Positions 1 through 8,882 of a stretch of DNA of 64,000 nt are shown here, one piece after another; the first letter of the stretch is position 1, and every line of letters begins with the position of its first letter. The position numbers were made by a program, and so were the translations under genes. The DNA comes from an uncultured Phycicoccus sp. (GTDB lineage Bacteria > Actinomycetota > Actinomycetes > Actinomycetales > Dermatophilaceae). The stretch is from assembly GCF_947495705.1 (NCBI RefSeq), contig NZ_CANLZR010000003.1, positions 186,001 to 250,000 on the forward strand, in the 5' to 3' direction. The notes below the pieces were generated by a model. That model had not been told where the DNA came from and ran no database searches. It saw only the letters and a program-made list of their open reading frames with translations.

Positions 1-336
1 TGGCTCCGCGCGGCCGACGCCCGGACGGTCGTCACCGCGGCGCCGTGGGTGGCCAACATCGTGCGGCACTACACCCCCGAGGCCACCGTGACGAGCCTCG
101 CGCGTGAGCTCGACCTCGATGCCGTCAACCCGGCGTACCGGGGCGGCCCACCAGCGCTGCCCGGTGGTCGCGTGCACGTCGTGTGGGACGCCTGGTCGGC
201 AGCCTCCGACCCCATGGGGACCGCGGCGCTGCTGGCCGAGGCGCGGGGCCGGGGCGCCCGGGTCGCACACGTCGAGCTGGCCGAGCCCGGGTCAAGACCG
301 CGGATCCTCCTCGTCGTCCTGGCGGTCGACCCGTGA
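1..336 (+). CDS. C-terminal fragment of a GT39/ArnT-like membrane glycosyltransferase (5' truncated by window)
   Basis: An open frame runs from the first base to a TGA at 334-336, giving about 111 residues with no membrane segment. It contains a WVANIVRHY stretch followed by a VHVVWDAWSAASD stretch. The intact GT39 protein downstream has SMANIIKWY followed by QYVVWDSFSADRS near its own C terminus, so this is most likely the soluble tail of a paralogous polyprenyl-phosphate-sugar glycosyltransferase whose membrane part lies upstream of the window. The ATG at 121 and the GTG at 49 are internal. The family call rests on resemblance to the neighbour, not on a catalytic motif. Confidence 0.6.
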   Translation, partial: WLRAADARTVVTAAPWVANIVRHYTPEATVTSLARELDLDAVNPAYRGGPPALPGGRVHVVWDAWSAASDPMGTAALLAEARGRGARVAHVELAEPGSRPRILLVVLAVDP

Positions 337-401
337 CCCGCACAGCAGCCAGGACTATGCTGCCGAGCCTCCGAGGTTCGGCCGACGGAGGGAGGGACCT
401 C

Positions 402-1544
402 GTGGTCATCGCGATGATCCGCGCCCTCCTCGTCGTGCTGGCCGTGGCCCTCGGCCCGCTGGCCGGCACCGCCCCGGCGGTGGGCGCACCGGCCGAGGCC
501 CCGCCGCCTGCGGGCGTCGAAGCCCCGTCCCCCGACGCGGTCCCCATCTGGGCCTACTACTACATCTGGTTCGACCCGTCGTCGTGGGACCGAGCCAAGT
601 CAGACACCCCGCTGCTGGGCACGTACAGCTCCGACGAGCGCACCGTGATGCGCCGCCACGTCGAGCTCGCGCAGTCTGCCGGGATCGACGGCTTCCTCGT
701 GTCGTGGAAGGACATGGCGACCCTCAGTGAGCGCCTCGAGCGGCTCGCCGGGGTGGCGCGCGAGGCGAACTTCCGGCTGGGGATCGTCTACCAGGGCCTC
801 GACTTCGCCCGGCGCCCCATCGAGACGCGCCAGGCCTGTGCGGATCTCGAGACGTTCGCGACGACATGGTCCGCCGACCCGGTCTTCCATCTCCTGGGAG
901 ACCGTCCCGTCGTCGTGTGGACGGGCACGGACCAGTTCCCGACCGCGGACATCGAGCAGTGCGTCGCCCCCGTCCGCGGCCGCCTCCAGGTCTTGGCGTC
1001 CTCGCGGAGCGTCGAGGAGTGGGACCGCGTGTCGACGGTGCTCGAGGGGAGCGCCTACTACTGGTCCTCGGTCGACCCGCGCAAGGAGTGGTACCCCCGC
1101 AAGCTCGCCGAGATGGGGAACGCGGTCCACGCGGACGGGGGGCTCTGGGTGGCGCCCGCGGCCCCGGGGTTCGACGCCCGGCTCATCGGGGGCAAGACCG
1201 TCGTTCCACGCGAGGGTGACCGGACTCTCACCACTGAGCTCGAGGCGGCCGTGGCAACGTCCCCGGACGCCATCGGCCTCATCTCGTGGAACGAGTTCAG
1301 CGAGAACTCGCACGTCGAGCCCAGCGAGCGCTACGGCATGTCCGCGCTGCGGACGCTGGCGTCCTTCACCGGCAGCGGGGCGACCCTCCCGGTGCTCGAC
1401 TCGAGCGCCCCTCCGCCCCGGCCCACGGCCTCCGGGGTCAACGGGGTGGCCGCGCTGCTCATCATGGGGACCATCCTCGGCGGACTCCTCGTGTGGACAC
1501 GATGGCGGCGCGAGCCACTCACCCCCGACGGCGGGACGCCGTGA
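402..1544 (+). CDS. Secreted, membrane-anchored GH99/GH71-like glycoside hydrolase
   Basis: 380 aa. A hydrophobic signal segment (about residues 6-25, ending near AVGAPAEA) precedes an alpha/beta-barrel domain. It opens with WAYYYIWFDPSSW, continues with GIDGFLVSWKD and ends with ISWNEFSENSHVEP. This resembles the closing strand of GH99 endo-alpha-mannosidase-like and GH71-like proteins, where acidic residues in such a loop are catalytic. A C-terminal transmembrane helix (about 347-365) followed by RWRRE suggests the enzyme stays on the outer face of the membrane. I chose GTG 402 because a GGAGGGA lies about 5 bases upstream; ATG 414 is the alternative. The gene overlaps the next by one base. 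Its place between glycosyltransferases suggests trimming of a cell-envelope mannan or similar glycan (inference). Confidence 0.7.
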   Translation: MVIAMIRALLVVLAVALGPLAGTAPAVGAPAEAPPPAGVEAPSPDAVPIWAYYYIWFDPSSWDRAKSDTPLLGTYSSDERTVMRRHVELAQSAGIDGFLVSWKDMATLSERLERLAGVAREANFRLGIVYQGLDFARRPIETRQACADLETFATTWSADPVFHLLGDRPVVVWTGTDQFPTADIEQCVAPVRGRLQVLASSRSVEEWDRVSTVLEGSAYYWSSVDPRKEWYPRKLAEMGNAVHADGGLWVAPAAPGFDARLIGGKTVVPREGDRTLTTELEAAVATSPDAIGLISWNEFSENSHVEPSERYGMSALRTLASFTGSGATLPVLDSSAPPPRPTASGVNGVAALLIMGTILGGLLVWTRWRREPLTPDGGTP

Positions 1545-3166
1545 TGACGCCGGAAGCCCGCACCGCCGTGCTGCGCCGGTACCTTCCCCCCGGAGTCGCG
1601 GACCGGCGGGCGCGCCTCCCGGTGGCGTTCACGGCGGCCCGGGTCCGGGCGGTCCGCCCGGCCGCCGAGGCGTTGGCTCGCCGGGTCCTGCCGCTGACGG
1701 GCATCCTCGTGCTCGCTCTGGCTCTGCGCGTCTGGCGCCTCGACGCCGTCGGCTTCAACAGCGACGAGGCCGTCTACGCGGGGCAGGCGGCGAGCATCAC
1801 GGGTGACCCCGAGTCGCTGCCGTTCTTCCCGGTCTTCCGGGCCCACCCGCTGTTGTTCCACACAACCGTCTCGGTCGTCTTCGAGGTCTTCGGGGTGAGC
1901 GACCTCGCGGCCCGTCTCACCTCGGTCGCGTTCGGGGTGGGTGGCGTCGTCGTCGCCTACCTCATCGGGAAGGAGCTCTACGGCCGCACCACCGGGCTGC
2001 TCGGCGCGTTGCTCGTCGCGGTGATGCCGTACTGGGTCATCGTGAGCCGCCAGGTACTCCTCGACGGGCCGCAGTCCTTCCTCGCGGGGCTGTCGATCTG
2101 GGCGCTCGCGCGTTTCGTCAACCGACGGAGCACGGGCTGGCTGTTCACGTCCGCGGTGTTCCTCGGCCTGTCCGTGCTCGCGAAGGAGACCTCGATCATC
2201 CTCGGCGGGTCCGTGTTCGCCTTCTTCGCCCTGTCCCCCGGCCTCCGGCTCGGCGCGCGGCGCCTTGCCGGAGCCTGCCTCGTCTTCGTCGCGGTCGTCG
2301 CTGCGTACCCTCTCTCGTTGCGCCTGGCCGGCGCGGCGAGCACCGGCGGCGCGTTCATCACCTACCAGCTGTTCCGGCGGCCGAACCACGGCTTGGAGTT
2401 CTACCCCCTCGTCGTGCCGCCGGCCCTCGGGGTCGGCGTCGTCGTCGCGGCACTGGCCCTCGCCGTCCTCACCTGGCGGCGCGCCACGTGGCGCGAGACG
2501 CTGCTCTGGTGCTGGGTGGTCGTGCCCGTCGCCTTCTTCGAGCTGTTCCCGGTCAAGGGCTACCAGTACCTGCTCCCCGCAGCCGTCCCGATCGCCGTCC
2601 TCGCCGCCCGCGCCCTGCTCACCTGGCCGCGATGGTGGGCAGACCGGCGCGGGCCGGTCCACCGGGGCGTCCCGCGGCTCGTCGTCCTCGCCGTGCTGCT
2701 CGGCTCGCTGGCCCCGACCGTCGGCGCGCTCACGGGGACCGAGCGCGACACCGCCCTCGCAGGCACCGGCGGCCTGCCCGGTGGGCGGGAGCTCGGTGCC
2801 TGGATCCAGGAGAACGTGCCTGAGGGGGTGACGATGATGACCATCGGGCCGTCGATGGCCAACATCATCAAGTGGTACGGGGGGCGCCAGTCGCTCGGCC
2901 TGTCGGTCAGCCCGAACCCGCTCTACCGCAACCCCGTCTACGACCCGATCCCCAACCCCGACCTCGCGATCCGCCGCAACCAGGTCCAGTACGTCGTGTG
3001 GGACAGCTTCTCGGCGGACCGGTCCTCGTTCTTCTCGGACTCGGTCATGCGCTACGTCGAGCGGTACAACGGGCGCGAGGTGCACCGGCAGGAGATCGAG
3101 AGGACCGACGACTCGGGCGAACCGACCCGGGTGCCGGTCATCATCGTGTACGAGGTCCGGCCGTGA
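1544..3166 (+). CDS. GT39/PMT_2-type integral membrane glycosyltransferase
   Basis: 540 aa with about ten or more hydrophobic helices from residue 48 onwards. The first outside loop carries FNSDEAVYAGQA, the DE pair typical of ArnT/PMT (GT-C) enzymes that bind a polyprenyl-phosphate sugar and an acceptor. HPLLFHTT and SRQVLLDGPQ are further family-like segments. The final 110 residues form a soluble domain. The start ATG overlaps the upstream TGA, and the end overlaps the next GTG, so translation is probably coupled. Expected role: transfer of a mannosyl or arabinosyl-like residue to an envelope glycan, lipid or protein. Donor and acceptor cannot be read from sequence. Confidence 0.78.
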   Translation: MTPEARTAVLRRYLPPGVADRRARLPVAFTAARVRAVRPAAEALARRVLPLTGILVLALALRVWRLDAVGFNSDEAVYAGQAASITGDPESLPFFPVFRAHPLLFHTTVSVVFEVFGVSDLAARLTSVAFGVGGVVVAYLIGKELYGRTTGLLGALLVAVMPYWVIVSRQVLLDGPQSFLAGLSIWALARFVNRRSTGWLFTSAVFLGLSVLAKETSIILGGSVFAFFALSPGLRLGARRLAGACLVFVAVVAAYPLSLRLAGAASTGGAFITYQLFRRPNHGLEFYPLVVPPALGVGVVVAALALAVLTWRRATWRETLLWCWVVVPVAFFELFPVKGYQYLLPAAVPIAVLAARALLTWPRWWADRRGPVHRGVPRLVVLAVLLGSLAPTVGALTGTERDTALAGTGGLPGGRELGAWIQENVPEGVTMMTIGPSMANIIKWYGGRQSLGLSVSPNPLYRNPVYDPIPNPDLAIRRNQVQYVVWDSFSADRSSFFSDSVMRYVERYNGREVHRQEIERTDDSGEPTRVPVIIVYEVRP

Positions 3167-4656
3167 GCGCCCGACGGCACCGCATCGCCGCCGTCGTCGC
3201 AGCCGTGGTGGTGGCCGGCGCCGCGCCGGTGTTCGTCGGTGTCGCGGCGCCCGGGGTCGCCCCATCGGCCGAAGCCACACCCGCGGTCGTTGCGGCGCCC
3301 GCACCGGACCTCGGTCTCGAACCGGTGGCGGCACCGCCCGGAGGCGTTCCGACGGCCGAGGACACACCGACGGCCCAGGACACACCGACGGCCGAGGACA
3401 CACCGACGGCGACGCCGATCAAGCACTTCCTCTACCTCATGCAGGAGAACCACAGCTTCGACAACTACTTCGGTACCTACCCGGGAGCCGACGGGTTCCC
3501 CCCGGGGACCTGTGTTCCGGTGCAGCTCGATGATCCCTCGGGGGACTGCGTCGAACCGTTCTGGATCGGCGACCGCGCGATCAGCGACCTCGGCCACACC
3601 GAGAAGGTCTTCCGCGCCCAGCTCAACGAGGGAGCCAACGACGGCTTCATCGACGCCTTCGCCGAGGAGGGCGACCCTACGGAACAGGCGATGGGGTACT
3701 ACGACGACCGGGACCTTCCGTACTACTGGAACGTCGCCGACGAGTACGTGCTCTTCGACCGCTTCTTCACGTCGGCCGGGGGTGGCAGCGTGTGGAACCA
3801 CATGTACTGGGTCGCCGGTGTCCCGGGGAACCCCGAGGCCGACAGCATCCCCGCGGACGGCTTCGGCGACATCCCGACGATCTTCGACCGCCTCGAGGAG
3901 GCCGGGGTGTCGTGGAAGTTCTACGTCCAGAACTACGACCCGTCGGTCACCTACCGCACCTACCGGACGGTCGACGACGCGAACAAGGGTGCTCAGGTGG
4001 TCTGGGTCCCGCTGCTGGCCTACGCCCGCTACCTCGACGACCCCGAACTGTTCGCCAAGATCGTCCCGCTCCAGCAGTACTACCGCGACCTCGCGGCCGG
4101 CACCCTGCCCTCGGTCGCCTACATCGTTCCGTCGGGTGCCAGCGAGCATCCGCCGGGCAGCATCGCGGCCGGGGAGCGGTTCGTGCGCACCCTGCACACG
4201 GCGCTGATGCGCAGCTCCGCGTGGGACAGCTCGGCGTTCCTGTGGACCTACGACGACTGGGGCGGGTGGTACGACCACGTCGTGCCGCCCCAGGTCGACG
4301 AGTTCGGCTTCGGCTACCGCGCGCCGACGCTGCTGATCAGTCCGTACGCCAAGCGGGGTCACATCGAGAGCGCCACCCTCGACTTCACCTCCGGCCTGAA
4401 GTTCATCGAGAACAACTGGGGCGTGGAGCCGTTGGCCGCCCGAGACGCGGCAGCGAACGACATCACCGGGGCGTTCGACTTCGACGCGCCTCCGCGACCC
4501 GCGCAGCTGTTGCCCGACACCCGCGAAACCCCGCCGGAGTACCCCTCCCCGCAACGGGTCATCTACCTCGCGTACGGTGCGGCGCTGCTGGTCCCACCGC
4601 TGCTCGCGGGTGCCGTCGCGATCCCGCTCCGTTGGAGGCGGCGTGCCACGATGTGA
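3163..4656 (+). CDS. Membrane-anchored phospholipase C/acid phosphatase-type phosphoesterase
   Basis: 497 aa of the phosphoesterase family (PF04185 type: bacterial phospholipase C, AcpA-like acid phosphatases). A signal or anchor helix near residues 8-28 is followed by a Pro/Thr-rich linker with PTAEDT repeats. The catalytic domain then opens with MQENHSFDNYFGTYPGADG, containing the ENxSFDxxFG signature with the family's metal ligand and nucleophile region. Further conserved segments are SAGGGSVWNH, WTYDDWGGWYDHVVPP and YRAPTLLISPYAKRG. A C-terminal hydrophobic helix followed by RWRRRA suggests retention in the membrane. GTG 3163 overlaps the upstream stop. It would hydrolyse phosphate esters outside the cell; substrate unknown. 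Confidence 0.82.
   Translation: MSARRHRIAAVVAAVVVAGAAPVFVGVAAPGVAPSAEATPAVVAAPAPDLGLEPVAAPPGGVPTAEDTPTAQDTPTAEDTPTATPIKHFLYLMQENHSFDNYFGTYPGADGFPPGTCVPVQLDDPSGDCVEPFWIGDRAISDLGHTEKVFRAQLNEGANDGFIDAFAEEGDPTEQAMGYYDDRDLPYYWNVADEYVLFDRFFTSAGGGSVWNHMYWVAGVPGNPEADSIPADGFGDIPTIFDRLEEAGVSWKFYVQNYDPSVTYRTYRTVDDANKGAQVVWVPLLAYARYLDDPELFAKIVPLQQYYRDLAAGTLPSVAYIVPSGASEHPPGSIAAGERFVRTLHTALMRSSAWDSSAFLWTYDDWGGWYDHVVPPQVDEFGFGYRAPTLLISPYAKRGHIESATLDFTSGLKFIENNWGVEPLAARDAAANDITGAFDFDAPPRPAQLLPDTRETPPEYPSPQRVIYLAYGAALLVPPLLAGAVAIPLRWRRRATM
3349..3417 (+). repeat. 18-bp tandem coding repeat (PTAEDT linker)
   Basis: About 3.5 copies of an 18-base unit (ACGGCCGAGGACACACCG with small changes) encode PTAEDT-PTAQDT-PTAEDT-PTA. 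It lies in the linker between the membrane anchor and the phosphoesterase domain. Tandem in-frame units of this kind can expand or contract by slippage, changing linker length without breaking the frame. Confidence 0.85.
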
Positions 4657-5716
4657 GCCCGGTCGCCTCGGGGTGCAGCCCCGCCGACGCCTCGCCGCGG
4701 CCTTGGCCGCCGCCGCGGTCCTGACGTTGGCCGGCGCGCTGGCCCCGGTGGCGACCGCCGCGGCGTGCCCGGAGGACCGTCCGGAGGTCGACGTCGCCGT
4801 CGAGACCGTCCCGGTGATTCCCGGCGCCCGGCTCGTGATCGGGGGGAAGGACGTGGTGACCGACGGGGCCGGGCGGGCGAGCGTGCGAACGTGCCGCCTG
4901 ACGACGGCCCGCGACATCGAGGGGCCGACGGACCCGGTCCAGCTGCCGGGTGCCCGCCGCGCCGTGTTCGACCGCGTCTTCCTCACCTCGCGGGGGGCGA
5001 GGGTCTCGGTGGCGTTCGAGATGGAAAGCGAGGTCTCGTTCGCGTTCGCGGGGCTGCCGAGCCGGCAGATCGAACGGTTCACGCTGCGCTCGAGCACCGG
5101 TGACGTCATCAGCCGCACCTCGCTCGACCCCGTCTACCTCCGCAGCATCCGGGTCCTCAGGGGCCCCGACGGGCTCGAGGAACGGCGGATCTACTACTCC
5201 GTGGACTCGGTCGAGGTCGCCGGGTCCAGCGTGGTCAACAGGTCCCAGGTGAAGTTCTACCCGGCCGACCGGGCGGTCGTTCGCGTCCCCCTCCTCGCCT
5301 TCGAGGTCCGGGTCGAGGTGGTCGACCGGCTCTTCCGATGGCCGACCGGGTCCTCGGTGCGGCTGGTCCGCGAAGGTGAGCTCGACCTCGAGCTGCCCCT
5401 CGGGGAGCGTGGGGCGCTGTTCACCGAGGTGCCCCGCGGCACCTACGACGTCGTGGCCGACGCGCCCGGCCTGCGGATCGACCGCCGTCTCATCCTCTCC
5501 CGCGACCAGGTGGTCGTCATGCCGGTGCTCACCTGGCTCGACCTCGCCGTGCTGATCGGGGTCCCGCTGCTCATCGCGGTCGGACTGATCCTGGCGCCGC
5601 GCCCGCTGCTGCGTCGCCGGATCGTGCGGGTCCTGCGCCGGGGTGCCGGGTTCCTCCGAGGTCTCGTCGCGTTCCGGAGGCGACGGCCGGTACCGCGGCA
5701 CAGCGGCAGTCCGTAG
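4643..5716 (+). CDS. Secreted membrane-anchored protein of unknown function, Ig/CNA-B-like
   Basis: 357 aa. A signal peptide (about residues 14-37, ending VATAAACPEDRP) leads into a beta-rich extracellular region. It contains KDVVTDGAGRASV, which resembles a carboxypeptidase-regulatory or Ig-like sandwich, and a second beta region around GSSVRLVREGELDL and VPRGTYDVVADAPGL, which resembles a CNA-B/SpaA-like fold. A transmembrane helix near residues 294-315 is followed by a very basic tail (RPLLRRRIVRVLRRG). I chose GTG 4643 because GGAGG sits 4 bases upstream; it overlaps the phosphoesterase gene by 14 bases. I do not recognise a named family. Co-translation suggests a role with the anchored phosphoesterase. 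Confidence 0.6.
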   Translation: MPRCEPGRLGVQPRRRLAAALAAAAVLTLAGALAPVATAAACPEDRPEVDVAVETVPVIPGARLVIGGKDVVTDGAGRASVRTCRLTTARDIEGPTDPVQLPGARRAVFDRVFLTSRGARVSVAFEMESEVSFAFAGLPSRQIERFTLRSSTGDVISRTSLDPVYLRSIRVLRGPDGLEERRIYYSVDSVEVAGSSVVNRSQVKFYPADRAVVRVPLLAFEVRVEVVDRLFRWPTGSSVRLVREGELDLELPLGERGALFTEVPRGTYDVVADAPGLRIDRRLILSRDQVVVMPVLTWLDLAVLIGVPLLIAVGLILAPRPLLRRRIVRVLRRGAGFLRGLVAFRRRRPVPRHSGSP

Positions 5717-5793
5717 AGTTCGACCGTCGTGCGCCCGTGCACGTCACCGCGACGTGGTCGTGGGGCGGGCGCTCATCGGTGAAGGAGTCGTCG

Positions 5794-7236
5794 ATGGCGG
5801 AGGCATCCCGTACCGCGAGGGCCGCTGCCCAGCGTCGTGGTGGCCGGCGACGCATCATCGCCGCCGTCGTCGCGGGAGTCCTCGTCGTGGCGTCCGCGGC
5901 CGGTGTGGTCTGGTGGTGGCTCGAGGGCAACATCACCCGGGTCGACGTCAGCGGGGACCTGTCCGACGAGCGGCCCTCGGAGCCCGAGGGGCCGCTGAAC
6001 ATCCTGCTCATCGGGTCCGACACCCGCGAGGGTCAGGGCACCTCGGACGAAGGGTCCGTCACCGGGGCCCGCTCCGACACGACGCTCATCGCGCACCTGT
6101 CCGGCGACCGCCGGCACGTGACGGTCGTGTCGATCCCACGCGACTCGATGGTCCCCGTCCCGCCGGACTGCGACGCCACCGTGCCGACGGACCAGTGGCC
6201 GGTGCAGCAGTTCAACACCGCCTACAGCCTCGGTGGGCCCGCGTGCCTCATCAACACGATCGAGGCCGACACCGGGATCTTCGTCAACCACTTCGCCGTC
6301 GTCGACTTCACCGGCTTCAAGGGCATGGTCGACGCGCTGGGCGGGGTGCCGGTCTGCACGAACGTCGCGATCGACGACCCCAAGGCCCACCTGACGCTCC
6401 CGGCAGGGCGCCACGTGCTCGACGGCGAGCAGGCGCTGGGCTACGTCCGCGTCCGCTACACCGAGGGCGACGGCTCCGACCTCGGGAGGATCGAGCGCCA
6501 GCAGGCGTTCCTGTCCTCGATCGTGCAGGAGGCGACCCGCACCTCGCTGCTCCTGCGGCCCGACCGCCTGCTCTCCTTCCTCGACGCGGCGACGAAGTCC
6601 CTGACGACCGACGAGGACCTCGGCATCGGGGAGATGCGCGACATCGCGTCGTCGGTCAAGGACACCGGCATCGAGAACATCGCCTTCGTCACGGTCCCCA
6701 CCGAGACGTACCCGCAGGACCCGAACCGGGTGCAGTGGACCGCGGCGGCCGACACCCTGTGGCAGGCGCTGGCCGCGGACGAGCCGCTGACCGAGCCCAC
6801 CGCGAGCGGCAGCCCGACCCCGTCGGCCACCGCGTCCCCGCTCACGGTGAGCCCCGCCGACATCTCCGTCGTCGTCGTCAACGCGACGGGCACCGACGGG
6901 CTGGCCGCTCAGGTCGCCGAGGCGCTCCAGGTGCAGGGCTTCACCCCCGTGACGACGGAGTCGAGCGCGGACCGGAGCTCCGGCGTCGTCGTCACGCACG
7001 GCCCCGGCCAGGAGGAGGCAGCGCGCACCGTGGCCGCGGCGTTCCCCCGCTCGACGACGAAGGAGGACGCCGCCCTGGGCGAGGCGGTCCGCGTCACCGT
7101 CGGCGCGGGCGCCGCGGCCGTCGTCGAGGTCCCCAACCGGCTCGGATCGGACCCCATCCCGTCCCCGACGGTCACCGCTCCCGCCCCGACCTCGACGATC
7201 GAGGCACGGACCGCGGACGAGGACATCTGCTCCTGA
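5794..7236 (+). CDS. LytR-CpsA-Psr (LCP) family phosphotransferase with LytR_C domain
   Basis: 480 aa. A short basic cytoplasmic tail (RRGGRRR), one transmembrane helix (about 22-42), then an extracellular LCP domain. Visible LCP motifs are LLIGSDTREGQG, GARSDTTLIAHL, VSIPRDSMV and the DLGRIERQQAF region; the Asp and Arg residues bind Mg2+ and the pyrophosphate of a polyprenyl-linked glycan. After a Pro/Ser/Thr linker (about 330-352), a LytR_C domain begins near ISVVVVNATG. LCP enzymes attach teichoic acids or, in actinobacteria, arabinogalactan-like polymers to peptidoglycan. ATG 5794 has GAAGGAG 6 bases upstream; upstream in-frame starts lack a site. It closes the envelope cluster. Confidence 0.85.
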   Translation: MAEASRTARAAAQRRGGRRRIIAAVVAGVLVVASAAGVVWWWLEGNITRVDVSGDLSDERPSEPEGPLNILLIGSDTREGQGTSDEGSVTGARSDTTLIAHLSGDRRHVTVVSIPRDSMVPVPPDCDATVPTDQWPVQQFNTAYSLGGPACLINTIEADTGIFVNHFAVVDFTGFKGMVDALGGVPVCTNVAIDDPKAHLTLPAGRHVLDGEQALGYVRVRYTEGDGSDLGRIERQQAFLSSIVQEATRTSLLLRPDRLLSFLDAATKSLTTDEDLGIGEMRDIASSVKDTGIENIAFVTVPTETYPQDPNRVQWTAAADTLWQALAADEPLTEPTASGSPTPSATASPLTVSPADISVVVVNATGTDGLAAQVAEALQVQGFTPVTTESSADRSSGVVVTHGPGQEEAARTVAAAFPRSTTKEDAALGEAVRVTVGAGAAAVVEVPNRLGSDPIPSPTVTAPAPTSTIEARTADEDICS

Positions 7237-7378
7237 CGGGGGATCGGACCGGCCTCGATGCCATCCCGTGGGCTGTCGATGCTTTCCCGCGCCGCAGCCC
7301 CTGACCCCTTGGCGCGGCGCCGGGTCCTTGGTTGTATGCGAGTGGGCTCTCCCGCCCCCCTCGAAAGGAAGTCTCGCT

Positions 7379-8857
7379 GTGACGCCACGGATCAGCGCCG
7401 ATCTGCCGTCGGCTGACGTGTCCACCCCGGGCTACGACCGGACCGCCGCCACGGTGGGCATCGTCCACTTCGGGTTCGGCAACTTCCACCGCTCCCACGA
7501 GGCGATGTACCTCGACCGGCTCATGGAGTCCGGCCGAGGGCTCGACTGGGGGATCTGCGGGGTGGGGGTGCTGCCCCACGACGCGGTGATGCGGGACGCC
7601 ATGCGCGCCCAGGACTGCGAGTACACCCTCGTCGTGCGGCATCCCGACGGGTCGCTCGAGCCGCGCATCGTCGGGTCCGTCCTGGAGTTCCTCTTCGGCC
7701 CGGAGGAGCCCGACGAGGTGTACGCCCGGCTCGTGGACCCCGCCGTCCGCATCGTCTCGCTCACCGTGACCGAGGGCGGCTACCTCAAGAACGCGGCGAC
7801 CGGCAGGTTCGACCCCGCGGACGATTCCGTGGTCCACGACGTCGCGCACCTCGAGGCTCCCCGGACCGCGTTCGGGTTCGTCGTCGAGGGTCTGCGGCGT
7901 CGTCGGGCGGCCGACCTGGAGCCCTTCACCGTCCTGTCCTGCGACAACCTCCAGGGCAACGGCGACGTCTGCCGCCAGACCGTCGTCGGCTTCGCGCGCC
8001 TCGTCGACCCCGCCCTGGCGGACTGGATCGAGGCCGAGGTCGCGTTCCCGAACTGCATGGTCGACCGGATCACCCCGGCCACCACGGACGACGACCGCCG
8101 GCTGCTCGCCGAGCGGTTCGGCGTCGAGGACCGCTGGCCGGTGCCGGCGGAGCCGTTCACCCAGTGGATCGTCGAGGACGAGTTCCCCCTCGGCAGGCCG
8201 GACCTGGAAGCGGTGGACGTGCAGTTCGTCGACGACGTGAAGCCGTACGAGCTGATGAAGCTGCGGTTGCTCAACGCCAGCCACCAGGCGATCGCGTACC
8301 TCGGCGCCCCCCTGGGGTACCTGCACGTCGACGAGACGATGCGCGACGAGCGGATCCGCGCCTTCCTCGAGCGCTACATGGCCGACGAGGCGGTCCCGAC
8401 CCTCGGAGAGCTGCCCGGGATCGACCTCCAGGGCTACATCGCGACGCTGCTCGAGCGGTTCGCCAACCCGAAGATCCGCGACACGCTGGTCCGGCTCGCC
8501 ACCGACGGCGCCAACCGGATGGCGACGTTCACGCTGCCGCCGCTTCGCGAGAACCTCGAGGCCGGCCGGCCGATCGCGCTCGGCGCGCTCATGGTCGCCG
8601 CGTGGGCGGAGTACTGGGCGCTCATCGGCCGGGGCGGTCTGGGCCCGGGCGAGGTCCCGCCGGACGTGCACGCCGAGGCGCTGGCGGCCGCGGCGACGGC
8701 GGAGGACCCGGCGGCGTTCATCGGGCTCGAGGGGATCTTCGGTGACCTCGGCGGCGACCCGCGCTTCCGGGCCGAGTTCCTGCGGGCCCGCAGCGCCATC
8801 GCCGAGGACGGCATCCACAGCGCCCTCGACCGGGCGCTCGGGCTGGTCGCACCCTGA
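7379..8857 (+). CDS. Mannitol/polyol 2-dehydrogenase family oxidoreductase
   Basis: 492 aa, normal for long-chain mannitol dehydrogenases. The N-terminal nucleotide-binding segment is VGIVHFGFGNFHRSHEA. The C-terminal catalytic segment KPYELMKLRLLNASHQA carries the family's Lys, Asn and His (KxxxxxxxxxNxxH spacing). The enzyme would oxidise a hexitol or pentitol such as mannitol, sorbitol or arabitol to a ketose with NAD(P). GTG 7379 follows AAAGGAAG by 7 bases; the frame is open 111 bases further upstream but has no ribosome site there. It converges on the AraC gene with 25 bases between, and the ABC transporter beyond suggests one polyol pathway. Confidence 0.88.
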   Translation: MTPRISADLPSADVSTPGYDRTAATVGIVHFGFGNFHRSHEAMYLDRLMESGRGLDWGICGVGVLPHDAVMRDAMRAQDCEYTLVVRHPDGSLEPRIVGSVLEFLFGPEEPDEVYARLVDPAVRIVSLTVTEGGYLKNAATGRFDPADDSVVHDVAHLEAPRTAFGFVVEGLRRRRAADLEPFTVLSCDNLQGNGDVCRQTVVGFARLVDPALADWIEAEVAFPNCMVDRITPATTDDDRRLLAERFGVEDRWPVPAEPFTQWIVEDEFPLGRPDLEAVDVQFVDDVKPYELMKLRLLNASHQAIAYLGAPLGYLHVDETMRDERIRAFLERYMADEAVPTLGELPGIDLQGYIATLLERFANPKIRDTLVRLATDGANRMATFTLPPLRENLEAGRPIALGALMVAAWAEYWALIGRGGLGPGEVPPDVHAEALAAAATAEDPAAFIGLEGIFGDLGGDPRFRAEFLRARSAIAEDGIHSALDRALGLVAP

Positions 8858-8882
8858 CCGTTCGGCGCGGGCCGAGCGGGGG

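Noticed and set aside
1331-3403. Long minus-strand ORF (690 codons) opposite the GT39 and phosphoesterase genes
   Set aside because: Typical antisense shadow in GC-rich DNA: residues are dominated by Arg, Asp, Glu and Gly with no domain. The plus-strand genes have clear motifs.
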